From positions 1 through 21,692 of the forward strand of contig JASLDM010000103.1 in NCBI GenBank assembly GCA_030151565.1: DNA of 21,692 bases, read 5' to 3'. Of the stretch, positions 7,298 to 14,607 are shown piece after piece; position 1 is the first letter of the stretch, and each line of letters opens with the position of its first letter. The DNA comes from Flavobacterium sp. (GTDB taxonomy: Bacteria; Bacteroidota; Bacteroidia; Flavobacteriales; Flavobacteriaceae). The notes below the pieces were generated by a model. The model was not told where the DNA came from, made no database searches, and saw only the letters and a program-made list of their open reading frames with translations. The position numbers were made by a program, and so were the translations under genes.

Positions 7298-8064
7298 AAC
7301 CTTTACACATAGCAGATAAAATATTACACTCTCGCCTTTTTTTAGGCACAGGAAAATTTGGTTCGGCGAACCTTATGGAACAAGCAGTATATGCGTCAGA
7401 TACCGAATTGGTAACTGTAGCCTTAAAACGGGTTGATCTTGAAACCAACACAGACCAACTTATTCAACATTTACAACATCCCAAAATATCACTTTTACCT
7501 AATACTTCTGGTGCTCGAAATGCTAAAGAAGCCGTTCTTGCTGCCCAATTAGCTAGAGAAGCTCTTGAAACCAATTGGCTAAAGCTAGAAATTCATCCTG
7601 ATCCAAGATATTTATTACCCGATCCAATAGAAACATTAAAAGCAACAGAAGCACTTGCAAAACTTGGTTTTATCATTTTACCGTACATACACGCAGATCC
7701 AGTTTTATGCAAACGTCTTGAGGATGCAGGAACAGCTGCAGTTATGCCTTTAGGAGCTCCTATTGGAACGAATAAAGGTCTTCGTACACTTGATTTTTTA
7801 GAAATTATTATTGAAAACAGCAAGGTTCCTGTCATTGTTGACGCGGGTATTGGCGCCCCATCCGATGCTGCAAAAGCTATGGAAATAGGTGCTGATGCTG
7901 TTTTAGTAAACACAGCTATCGCTATAGCTGGAGATCCTATCAAAATGGCAGAAGCCTTTAAAAAAGCAGTGATTGCCGGACGCCAAGCCTACGAGGCTCG
8001 ACTTGCTCCTATTATTAACCAGGCAGAAGCTTCAAGCCCTTTAACTTCATTCTTATTCGAATAA
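7294..8064 (+). CDS. thiG: Thiazole synthase ThiG
   Basis: ThiG condenses 1-deoxy-D-xylulose 5-phosphate, dehydroglycine and ThiS-thiocarboxylate into the thiazole ring. The 256-residue TIM barrel shows the Schiff-base lysine in NWLKLEI (K97), the TAVMPLGAPIG segment (as AAVMPLGAPIG), and the phosphate-binding VDAGIGAPSDAAKAMEIGAD block with VLVNTAIA after it. Its start overlaps the thiE stop (ATGA), and thiH begins two bases after its stop. ThiG and ThiH are expected to form a complex, consistent with adjacency. Confidence 0.97.
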   Translation: MKPLHIADKILHSRLFLGTGKFGSANLMEQAVYASDTELVTVALKRVDLETNTDQLIQHLQHPKISLLPNTSGARNAKEAVLAAQLAREALETNWLKLEIHPDPRYLLPDPIETLKATEALAKLGFIILPYIHADPVLCKRLEDAGTAAVMPLGAPIGTNKGLRTLDFLEIIIENSKVPVIVDAGIGAPSDAAKAMEIGADAVLVNTAIAIAGDPIKMAEAFKKAVIAGRQAYEARLAPIINQAEASSPLTSFLFE

Positions 8065-8066
8065 AT

Positions 8067-9182
8067 ATGGCTTTTATAGAACTATTCCAGCAATATTCTT
8101 GGGAAAGAATACATCAAAAAATCTATGCAACAACAACTGAAGATGTAAAAAGAAGTCTTTACAAACCCAAAAAAAACTTAGATGACTTTTTATGTCTTAT
8201 TGCACCCGCCGCGCAAGAATTCATTGAAGAAATGGCACAACTAAGCCAACAAATCACACAAAAACGCTTTGGAAAAACCATACAACTATACGCTCCAATG
8301 TACTTGAGTAATGAATGTCAAAACATTTGTACCTATTGCGGCTTTAGCTTAGATAATAAAATAAAAAGAAAAACATTAACCTCGAATGAAATAGCCATTG
8401 AAATGCAAGCTATAAAAAATCAAGGATATGACCATGTTTTATTAGTAACTGGCGAGGCAAACTACACCGTTAATCTTGCTTATTTTGAACAAGCAATCCT
8501 ACAAATTCAAAAACAATTTGCCACAATTTCTATCGAAGTTCAACCCTTATCTAAAGAAGAATACAAACGTCTTCATGAATTGGGAGTTTACTCTGTTTTG
8601 GTTTATCAAGAAACGTATCATCGGGATGTTTATAAACAATACCACCCAAAAGGAAAAAAATCAAATTTTGACTTTCGTTTAGATACCCCCGATAGAATAG
8701 GTTCCGCAGGAATACATAAAATTGGATTAGGCGTTTTACTCGGTTTAGAAGATTGGCGAACAGATAGTTTTTTTACTGCCCTTCATCTAGACTATCTTCA
8801 AAAAACGTATTGGCAAACCAAATTTGCAGTTTCGTTTCCTCGTTTACGTCCAGCAGAGGGCGTCATTAGTCCAAATTTCATTATGGAAGATCGCGATTTA
8901 GTACAACTAATGTGTTCCTATCGTCTTTGGAATGAAGACTTAGAACTATCTATCTCTACTCGAGAAAGTGAAAAATTTAGAAACAACGTAATTGGTCTAG
9001 GCGTGACCTCCATGAGTGCCGGATCTAAGACAAACCCTGGTGGCTACGCCGTTGATCCAATCTCCTTAGAACAATTTGAAATTAGTGATGAACGTAGTAC
9101 AGCTACAATAGAACAATTAATTCTATCCAAAGGCTATACGCCAGTTTGGAAGGATTGGGATAGAGCTTTTCAAAACATTTAA
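8067..9182 (+). CDS. thiH: 2-iminoacetate (dehydroglycine) synthase ThiH
   Basis: ThiH is a radical SAM tyrosine lyase that cleaves tyrosine to dehydroglycine and p-cresol, supplying the C-N unit of the thiazole. The 371-residue sequence carries the canonical C-x3-C-x2-C cluster motif at C84, C88 and C91 (CQNICTYCGF). Other ThiH landmarks include LVTGEA, VYQETYH, GLGVLLGLEDWR and FPRLRPAEG, with TRES toward the C-terminal third. Having ThiH rather than the glycine oxidase ThiO means this operon uses the tyrosine-dependent route. It starts two bases after thiG. Confidence 0.97.
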   Translation: MAFIELFQQYSWERIHQKIYATTTEDVKRSLYKPKKNLDDFLCLIAPAAQEFIEEMAQLSQQITQKRFGKTIQLYAPMYLSNECQNICTYCGFSLDNKIKRKTLTSNEIAIEMQAIKNQGYDHVLLVTGEANYTVNLAYFEQAILQIQKQFATISIEVQPLSKEEYKRLHELGVYSVLVYQETYHRDVYKQYHPKGKKSNFDFRLDTPDRIGSAGIHKIGLGVLLGLEDWRTDSFFTALHLDYLQKTYWQTKFAVSFPRLRPAEGVISPNFIMEDRDLVQLMCSYRLWNEDLELSISTRESEKFRNNVIGLGVTSMSAGSKTNPGGYAVDPISLEQFEISDERSTATIEQLILSKGYTPVWKDWDRAFQNI

Positions 9183-9212
9183 TTTACTATATCACCAATA
9201 AATTGACCTAAA

Positions 9213-9923
9213 ATGATCGATACCCATGATTTCCTAAGATACAATCGTCCCATGTCATTACCAGAAATAGGAGTAGATGGCCAACTCAAAATCAAGCAAG
9301 CAAAAGTACTAGTTATTGGAGCAGGAGGCTTAGGCTCACCTATCCTTCTATATTTAGCTGCATCTGGAATTGGGACTTTAGGAGTAATTGATTTTGATGT
9401 AATTGAAATCCATAATTTACACAGACAAATTCTCTTTGAAGAAACCGAAATTAATGAACTAAAAGCAAGGGTCGCAGCAAAGAAAATAAGACAACTAAAC
9501 CCCAATATTCTCTTTCAAACACACGAGGCGAAATTAGGGCAAGATAACATTATAGAAATCTTAAATAATTACGATTATATTGTTGACGGTAGCGATAATT
9601 TCTCAACGCGATATTTAGTAAATGACAGTTGTGTACAACTGAAAAAAACACTTATCTATGGAAGTATTTTGGGCTTTGAAGGTCAATTAGCGGTTTTTAA
9701 TTATCAAGGATCTAAAAACTTAAGAGATCTCTTTCCAGAACCACCAAACGCTAAAGAAGTACCTAATTGCAGTCTAAACGGAGTGCTAGGAACATTCCCT
9801 GGGATTATCGGGACAATGATGGCTCAAGAAACTCTAAAGGTAATCATAGGCCTTCCTCATTTGCAAAATGAACTACTTTTAATTGATACAAAAAACTGGC
9901 AATTAACAAAACTAAAGTTTTAA
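9213..9923 (+). CDS. thiF: ThiF/MoeB/HesA-family adenylyltransferase, ThiS-activating
   Basis: This E1-like enzyme should adenylate the C terminus of ThiS before sulfur transfer. The 236-residue protein has the nucleotide-binding loop GAGGLGSP (36-43), the acidic strand VIDFDVIEIHNLHRQ (58-72), and DGSDNFSTR (125-133). The region after RDLFPEPP contains C186, in the place of the cysteine that attacks the adenylate. It lacks the two CxxC zinc pairs of E. coli ThiF and MoeB: only C140 and C186 are present. There is also no C-terminal rhodanese domain. It is the last thi gene in the operon, 30 bases after thiH. Assignment as ThiF rather than MoeB rests on the neighbours. Confidence 0.9.
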   Translation: MIDTHDFLRYNRPMSLPEIGVDGQLKIKQAKVLVIGAGGLGSPILLYLAASGIGTLGVIDFDVIEIHNLHRQILFEETEINELKARVAAKKIRQLNPNILFQTHEAKLGQDNIIEILNNYDYIVDGSDNFSTRYLVNDSCVQLKKTLIYGSILGFEGQLAVFNYQGSKNLRDLFPEPPNAKEVPNCSLNGVLGTFPGIIGTMMAQETLKVIIGLPHLQNELLLIDTKNWQLTKLKF

Positions 9924-9930
9924 TTTTTTG

Positions 9931-9938
9931 TACCTTTC
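9931..9938 (+). promoter_or_regulatory. Possible -7 element for the DUF4298 gene
   Basis: TACCTTTC differs from TAnnTTTG at the last base only and lies 18 bases before the DUF4298 start. No terminator separates thiF from this gene, so it may also be read from the thi promoter. Confidence 0.35.
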
Positions 9939-9955
9939 TAATTCAATTAAAAAAC

Positions 9956-10270
9956 ATGGAAAGAGATTTAAAACAGCGTATAGCAACAGCTAAAGAAATG
10001 CAAGAAAGATTGGATAAAGCTAGAGAAGACCTACTTTATTTAGAAGAATTTACAGCTAAATTTGAAGCTATTCAAAAAAACATGAAAGCATTAGGTGATT
10101 ATTATTTTTACGGAGGCCCGTGGATGGAAGATCGTGAAATCATAGAAAAAGAACAACCCGATTTACATCTAGATGTATTAGGAGAAGATCCAATATATGA
10201 TGCTTTTACCAGTCAGTATAGTCTTGTAAAACAAATTCTTAGAGAAACTGCTTTATATATTACAGAGTAG
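9956..10270 (+). CDS. DUF4298 domain-containing protein
   Basis: This is a small soluble protein of 104 residues whose function is unknown. The first half (about 1-50) is charged with regular hydrophobic spacing and probably forms a helical hairpin or coiled coil. It is followed by the family-type block LGDYYFYGGPWMEDREI and then LDVLGEDPIYDAF. There is no signal peptide or membrane segment. It starts 33 bases after thiF without an intervening terminator. At its 3' end it overlaps the convergent aat gene by 11 bases, so the two stop codons lie inside each other's reading frames. I recognise the domain from its overall pattern and infer no function from it. Confidence 0.8.
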   Translation: MERDLKQRIATAKEMQERLDKAREDLLYLEEFTAKFEAIQKNMKALGDYYFYGGPWMEDREIIEKEQPDLHLDVLGEDPIYDAFTSQYSLVKQILRETALYITE

Positions 10271-10913
10271 ACTTTTGAAGTATATCTATAAAAACATCTC
10301 TAGGTATTTCTCTAGCCCCAAGACTATCTAAATGTTCGTTATATACTTGGCAATCTAATAGTCGATAATCTTCAGCTTGTAATTTTCGAACTAAATGAAT
10401 AAATGCAACTTTACTAGCATTGGAAACCTTTGAAAACATACTTTCTCCACAAAAGATTGTCCCTAAATCAATGCCATATAGTCCTCCCACCAATTGGTCT
10501 TCTTGCCAGACTTCAACAGATTGAGCAAAACCAATTTCGTGAAGTTCTTGATAAGCTCCAACCATCTGATCAGTTATCCAAGTGCCTGATTGGCCCTGAC
10601 GTTTTGATTGCTGACAATTTAAAATAACTTGTTCAAAAGCCTTATTAAAAGTTACTTGAAAGAGTTCTCTATTTAAAATATTACGCATGCTTTTGGAAAC
10701 TTTTAGCTCATCTAAAAACAAAACCATACGTGGATCTGGAGACCACCAAGTGATAGGCTCTCCATCTTCAAACCAAGGAAAGATACCTGAACGGTAAGCT
10801 AATTGTAATCGTTTGGTAGATAAATCCCCTCCTATTGCCAAAATTCCAGATTCATGAGTTTCTGCAACATCAGGAAAATGAAGTTTAGATGTTAATAATG
10901 AAATCATATTCAT
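10260..10913 (-). CDS. aat: Leucyl/phenylalanyl-tRNA-protein transferase
   Basis: This cytoplasmic enzyme adds leucine or phenylalanine from charged tRNA to proteins with N-terminal arginine or lysine, marking them for ClpS-ClpAP degradation. The 217-residue length is typical. Conserved blocks seen include GGDLS followed by the AYRSGIFPWF stretch, PITWWSPDPR, GTWIT, GFAQSVEVW, GGLYGI, FCGESMFS and LLDCQV. The start reads MNM, so ATG at 10913 or two codons later is possible. It lies 11 bases below a terminator that closes the DUF3127 gene, leaving little room for its own promoter. Confidence 0.96.
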   Translation of the reverse strand: MNMISLLTSKLHFPDVAETHESGILAIGGDLSTKRLQLAYRSGIFPWFEDGEPITWWSPDPRMVLFLDELKVSKSMRNILNRELFQVTFNKAFEQVILNCQQSKRQGQSGTWITDQMVGAYQELHEIGFAQSVEVWQEDQLVGGLYGIDLGTIFCGESMFSKVSNASKVAFIHLVRKLQAEDYRLLDCQVYNEHLDSLGAREIPRDVFIDILQKSTL

Positions 10914-10924
10914 ACTAAAATAAT

Positions 10925-10949
10925 AAACCCCGTTTTAAATACGGGGTTT
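10925..10949 (-). terminator. Intrinsic terminator after the DUF3127 gene
   Basis: AAACCCCGT (10925-10933) pairs perfectly with ACGGGGTTT (10941-10949) around a seven-base loop. On the minus strand the hairpin is followed by a T-rich tract. It lies 11 bases beyond the DUF3127 stop codon. Confidence 0.85.
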
Positions 10950-10960
10950 AATTATAATTT

Positions 10961-11341
10961 TTAGAACGGTAAATCGTCATGTTCTTCTTCCGTAAATCGT
11001 GGAGCAGACTCAAAAGGTGGCGTTTCCATTGGCGGAGGTGTTTGCATTCCTGCAGCTGATTGTGCAGGCATCATTTTTTCAATTCTCCATCCTTGGATCG
11101 AGTTAAAATATCTAGTTTCTCCTTGTGGATTCGTCCACTCTCTTCCTCTCAAATTGATTGAAACACGAACTTCTTCTCCTGTTTGGAACGCATTCAACAA
11201 ATCACATTTATCTTGAGTAAACTCAATCATAATATGCTGAGGATATTGCTCTTCAGTAGTAACAACAATTTCGCGTTTCTTAAAAGACGCACTAATCTGT
11301 TGTACTGGATTTATTAACTTGACTCTTCCTGTAACTTCCAT
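10961..11341 (-). CDS. DUF3127 family protein with an SSB-like C-terminal tip
   Basis: This 126-residue protein belongs to a Bacteroidota-restricted family of unknown function. Residues 1-95 have the alternating strand pattern of an OB fold, with REIVVTTEEQYPQHIMIEF and SINLRGREW as landmarks. Residues 96-115 form a Pro/Met-rich, probably disordered linker. The protein ends EEEHDDLPF (118-126), closely resembling the acidic DDDIPF tip with which SSB recruits repair and replication proteins. I infer a nucleic-acid-binding role, but it is not a canonical SSB. It lies 40 bases downstream of the flavin reductase-like gene, with no terminator between, and ends in its own terminator. Confidence 0.82.
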   Translation of the reverse strand: MEVTGRVKLINPVQQISASFKKREIVVTTEEQYPQHIMIEFTQDKCDLLNAFQTGEEVRVSINLRGREWTNPQGETRYFNSIQGWRIEKMMPAQSAAGMQTPPPMETPPFESAPRFTEEEHDDLPF

Positions 11342-11381
11342 CTTAATTTTTTTTTATCTCGTTATTAAATTTAGAAAATAC

Positions 11382-12254
11382 CTATTTGGCTAAAATTGTT
11401 TTCCACGCCAAAGTTACATTATTTTCTTCTAAATATTTTTTTGCTTTTTCAAATTTCTTGACTTCATCCCCCAATCGAAGGAGTTCTTGAAGCTCGTTTT
11501 CACTGTTTACGAAAAGAACAATTTCTTCTTCAGTTGGTAATTGTTCCACATTTCCTAAAACACCTAAATCATTTCCAGAAAAAACACCGCTGTTTTTCAC
11601 TTCTTCTGGTATTTGATCTACTCCAATTCCTAAAGTTGCCAAAGGCTTTTCAACTTCAAACATACCTTGATTTGCACGAGAATACCAATTTCCCCCCATT
11701 CTAGACACTAAATCTATCTTATGCTGATCAATCGCTCCTTTCTCGTCTAATACAGCCTCATTTACGTGAATCTTAACCACCTCACATATAACTAGATTCC
11801 CTGCACCTCCTTGATCTCCTAATCCAAATACATCTGTCACTAAACACTCGAACTGAACTGGGCTTTCAGCTACTCGAAAAGGAACTACTTCATCAGAAGG
11901 GATCATTGTAAATCCGGCTTTTTCAAACTCATTAATTCCATCCTTATATTCAGTACTTGACAATGAAGTTTGCTGTACCATATCATAATTAACTACATTA
12001 ATCACAACTTGACGGGTCGCTTGCACATTAAGTAAAGTATGTTTTACCGTATTATCTCTCACCCTTCTTGCAGGAGAAAAAATAAGTACAGGCGGATTGG
12101 AACTAAAGATATTAAAAAAACTAAAAGGCGATAGATTAGGTCGTCCATCAGCATCTACCGTACTTGCTAATGCAATCGGTCTTGGGCTAACAGCTCCTTG
12201 TAAATAGCCTTGTAATTCTACAGTTGAAATAGCTTTAGGATCTATTGTTTTCAT
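11382..12254 (-). CDS. Flavin reductase-like (flavoredoxin) FMN-binding protein
   Basis: This 290-residue cytoplasmic protein has the FMN-binding split-barrel fold of the flavin reductase/flavoredoxin family. The N-terminal part shows the usual landmarks: SPRPIALASTVDADGRPNLSPFSFFN (residues 23-48) and PPVLIFSPARR, where FMN phosphate and ring contacts lie. CEVVKIHVNE follows in the second half. The last 80 residues are an extra segment, as in the longer Bacteroidota members. Its electron donor and acceptor cannot be told from the sequence. It probably shares a transcript with the downstream DUF3127 gene and diverges from the histidine kinase gene. Confidence 0.85.
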   Translation of the reverse strand: MKTIDPKAISTVELQGYLQGAVSPRPIALASTVDADGRPNLSPFSFFNIFSSNPPVLIFSPARRVRDNTVKHTLLNVQATRQVVINVVNYDMVQQTSLSSTEYKDGINEFEKAGFTMIPSDEVVPFRVAESPVQFECLVTDVFGLGDQGGAGNLVICEVVKIHVNEAVLDEKGAIDQHKIDLVSRMGGNWYSRANQGMFEVEKPLATLGIGVDQIPEEVKNSGVFSGNDLGVLGNVEQLPTEEEIVLFVNSENELQELLRLGDEVKKFEKAKKYLEENNVTLAWKTILAK

Positions 12255-12374
12255 AATTTATTCTTGGTTTTTATACGTAGGAGTAAATTTAATTAAAAGC
12301 TTTGACAAAACCGAAATTCAAAACATTTTTATTTAATCGCGCTTTTGTTTACTTTTAAAAAAATTAAATAAATT

Positions 12375-13520
12375 ATGTTTACTTTCCATAAAAAACGAAT
12401 AATTCGTTGGGTATTTATTGTATCTTCTTTAATTACCCTTTTCTTGATTTTATGGAACACCTATGTTTTTTTTCAAACATTTAAAGAAGAAGAGCGCTTA
12501 AAAATGGAATTGTGGGCAGCGGCCTCAAAGACATTAAATGACACTAAAATTAGCGATACAGATTTAGAGCTTCCTTTGCTTATTTTATCTACAAATACCA
12601 CCATACCAATTATCCATACTACGGATCAAGATAGCATTCTTTCGATGACTAACATCAACGAAAATATTGTAAATAACCCCAAGAAAGCTCAACAAATTTT
12701 ACATAAATTTAAATCACAAAACAAGCCTATTGAAGTTAGATTTGGACATACAATCCAATATTTATATTATGGAAATTCTTCACTTTTAGTAAAACTTACC
12801 TATTATCCAGGTGTTTTAATTCTAATTTTCATTATTTTTTCAGTTTTAATACTAAGCTATAATCAAGCGAGTAAAATGGCTGCCCAAAACAAACTATGGG
12901 CAGGAATGGCAAAAGAAACTGCACATCAAATAGGCACTCCTTTATCTTCCCTATTAGGTTGGGTTGAAATTATGAAACTAGATAATGTGGATCCAACCAC
13001 AATTACTGAAATTGAAAAAGACGTAGTTAGATTAGAAAACATTGCTAATAGGTTTTCAAAAATAGGTTCGAAGCCTCAACTCGACAAACTTGATATTATT
13101 TTAGAAACCAAACGAACTTTTGAATACTTAAAAGATCGTTCATCTAAACAAATTCAATTTAGATTTTCTGCATTAGAATCTGGCGTATTGATTCCATTAA
13201 ACCAAGAGTTACATAGTTGGACTATTGAAAATCTAATCAAAAATGCCATTGACGCTATGCGTGGTAAAGGGGATTTACACCTTGAGATTAAAGAAGATGC
13301 TAAAACTGTTAAAATTTTAATATCAGACACAGGTAGTGGAATTGCTAAAAACAAGTTCAAAAAAATATTTGAACCTGGCTATACAACAAAAAAGAGAGGT
13401 TGGGGTTTAGGTTTGTCCCTCACAAAGCGAATTGTTGAAGAGTTTCAAAATGGTAAAATAAAAGTTTTATATTCAGATCTAGGTAAGGGAACTACCTTTT
13501 GTATTACCTATAAAAAGTAA
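12375..13520 (+). CDS. Membrane-bound sensor histidine kinase (orphan)
   Basis: This 381-residue inner-membrane kinase has an N-terminal transmembrane helix (about 11-33), a periplasmic sensor region of about 110 residues, and a second helix (about 144-161) without an obvious HAMP domain. The phospho-acceptor is H184 in ETAHQIGTPLSS, an H-box of the AHQIGTPL type in place of the usual HELRTPL. The ATPase domain has the N-box NLIKNAIDAM (287-296), G1 DTGSGI (318-323), an F-box FEPGYTTK and G2 GWGLGL (342-347), so it looks active. No response regulator is next to it. Its signal is unknown. It is divergent from the flavin reductase-like gene and convergent with the HIT gene. Confidence 0.92.
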   Translation: MFTFHKKRIIRWVFIVSSLITLFLILWNTYVFFQTFKEEERLKMELWAAASKTLNDTKISDTDLELPLLILSTNTTIPIIHTTDQDSILSMTNINENIVNNPKKAQQILHKFKSQNKPIEVRFGHTIQYLYYGNSSLLVKLTYYPGVLILIFIIFSVLILSYNQASKMAAQNKLWAGMAKETAHQIGTPLSSLLGWVEIMKLDNVDPTTITEIEKDVVRLENIANRFSKIGSKPQLDKLDIILETKRTFEYLKDRSSKQIQFRFSALESGVLIPLNQELHSWTIENLIKNAIDAMRGKGDLHLEIKEDAKTVKILISDTGSGIAKNKFKKIFEPGYTTKKRGWGLGLSLTKRIVEEFQNGKIKVLYSDLGKGTTFCITYKK

Positions 13521-13547
13521 AAAGCCCCTTTAAAAAAAGGGGCTTTT
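13520..13547. terminator. Bidirectional terminator between the histidine kinase and HIT genes
   Basis: AAAAGCCCCTTT (13520-13531) pairs over 12 bases with AAAGGGGCTTTT (13536-13547) around an AAAA loop. T-rich sequence flanks both sides, so it can stop the plus-strand kinase and the minus-strand greA-HIT transcript. Its first base is the last base of the kinase stop codon. Confidence 0.88.
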
Positions 13548-13571
13548 ATTTAATTTTTCTCTTTTCGAGAA

Positions 13572-13961
13572 TTACATATTCTCTTGAATTTGTCGTGCTA
13601 AAGTTTCAAATTCTTCTTTCGTCAAACTTGCTTTCCTTGAAAAACGCATATCATCCATATCTTGTAAAGGAATTAAATGCACATGCACATGTGGAACTTC
13701 TAATCCTACAACTGCCATTCCAACTCTTTTACAAGAAACTGTTTTTTCTAATGCAACTGCTACTTTTCTAGAAAAACGCATCAACTCAAGATATTCTTGT
13801 TCTTCCATTTCGAAAATCTTATTAATTTCCTTTTTAGGAATACAAAGTGTGTGCCCTTTGGCATTTGGATTGATATCCAAAAAAGCTAAAAAATTGTCAT
13901 CTTCAGCTACTTTGTACGCAGGTAACTCTCCTGTAATAATTTTTGTAAATATCGAACTCAT
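13572..13961 (-). CDS. HIT family protein (Hint-like nucleotide hydrolase)
   Basis: This 129-residue protein of the histidine triad superfamily typically hydrolyses AMP-linked substrates such as adenosine phosphoramidates. The active-site triad HVHVHLIP (H91, H93, H95) is intact. The N-terminal SIFTKIITGELPAYKVAEDD and FLDINPNAKGHTL blocks match the Hint branch. It lies 18 bases downstream of greA with no terminator between, so the two are probably co-transcribed. The physiological substrate is unknown, and the pairing with greA does not by itself reveal it. Confidence 0.94.
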   Translation of the reverse strand: MSSIFTKIITGELPAYKVAEDDNFLAFLDINPNAKGHTLCIPKKEINKIFEMEEQEYLELMRFSRKVAVALEKTVSCKRVGMAVVGLEVPHVHVHLIPLQDMDDMRFSRKASLTKEEFETLARQIQENM

Positions 13962-13979
13962 ATCTATCTTTTTTTGATG

Positions 13980-14456
13980 TTATTCTCTTGTAATTTCAAG
14001 AACTTCAAACTGCATAATACCATTAGGCACTTTAATGTCTGCTATTTCTCCTACAGACTTTCCTAAAAGTCCTTTTCCTATTGGTGAAGTTACAGATATT
14101 TTTCCGGTTTTCAAATCAGCTTCACTTTCTGCAACTAATGTATAGACCATTTCCATTTTATTAGTGACATTCTTAATCTTAACAGTAGAAAGCACTAATA
14201 CTTTAGAAACATCCAATTGTGACTCATCGATAAGACGTGCATTAGCTAAAATCTCATCCATTTTAGCAATCTTAAGTTCTAATAAACCTTGAGCTTCTTT
14301 AGCAGCATCATACTCTGCATTCTCCGATAAATCCCCCTTGTCTCTAGCATCAGCAATAGCTTGAGATGCTTTTGGACGCTCTACACTTTTTAACTGCTCT
14401 ATTTCATCTCTTAGTTTTTTCAAACCTTCAGCAGTATAATACGAAATTTTACTCAT
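13980..14456 (-). CDS. greA: Transcription elongation factor GreA
   Basis: GreA rescues backtracked RNA polymerase by stimulating cleavage of the nascent RNA 3' end through the secondary channel. The 158-residue length is standard. The N-terminal coiled coil (about 1-75) carries the tip sequence DKGDLSENAEYDAA, with the catalytic-loop acids D42 and E45. The C-terminal FKBP-like domain contains SPIGKGLLGKSVGE. Its leader has a perfect -7 element and, at the predicted 5' end of the mRNA, a hairpin followed by a T tract, which may matter for its regulation. Confidence 0.97.
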   Translation of the reverse strand: MSKISYYTAEGLKKLRDEIEQLKSVERPKASQAIADARDKGDLSENAEYDAAKEAQGLLELKIAKMDEILANARLIDESQLDVSKVLVLSTVKIKNVTNKMEMVYTLVAESEADLKTGKISVTSPIGKGLLGKSVGEIADIKVPNGIMQFEVLEITRE

Positions 14457-14482
14457 AATTAACTGGTTTATATAAATAGAAA

Positions 14483-14504
14483 AAATCCCATCGAAACGGG
14501 ATTT
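14483..14504 (-). promoter_or_regulatory. Terminator-like hairpin at the 5' end of the greA leader
   Basis: AAATCCC (14483-14489) pairs with GGGATTT (14498-14504). Read on the minus strand, the hairpin is followed by TTTTTTC. It lies between the predicted greA transcript start and the greA ATG, and no minus-strand gene lies upstream that it could terminate. It could be an attenuator, or a 5' stabilising stem. Confidence 0.5.
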
Positions 14505-14511
14505 CTTTCTA

Positions 14512-14519
14512 CAAAGATA
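14512..14519 (-). promoter_or_regulatory. -7 promoter element for greA
   Basis: The minus strand reads TATCTTTG, a perfect TAnnTTTG element. Transcription would begin at about 14506-14508, immediately before the leader hairpin and some 50 bases from the greA start codon. Confidence 0.6.
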
Positions 14520-14581
14520 TATTATTTATACGATATGTTTATTTTACTCGTTGTACTATCATTTAGGTCAAAGTTAATAAT

Positions 14582-14589
14582 TATATTTG
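14582..14589 (+). promoter_or_regulatory. -7 promoter element for the Rieske-like lipoprotein pair
   Basis: TATATTTG is a perfect TAnnTTTG element 18 bases before the ATG at 14608. It overlaps the apparent TTG start at 14587, supporting the downstream start. Confidence 0.62.
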
Positions 14590-14607
14590 TATTGCAAACA
14601 GTTTACT

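Noticed and set aside
7593..7943. 116-codon open frame antisense to thiG
   Set aside because: It lies wholly within a strongly conserved gene, has low-complexity Ala/Ser/Ile content from the opposite frame and no start context.
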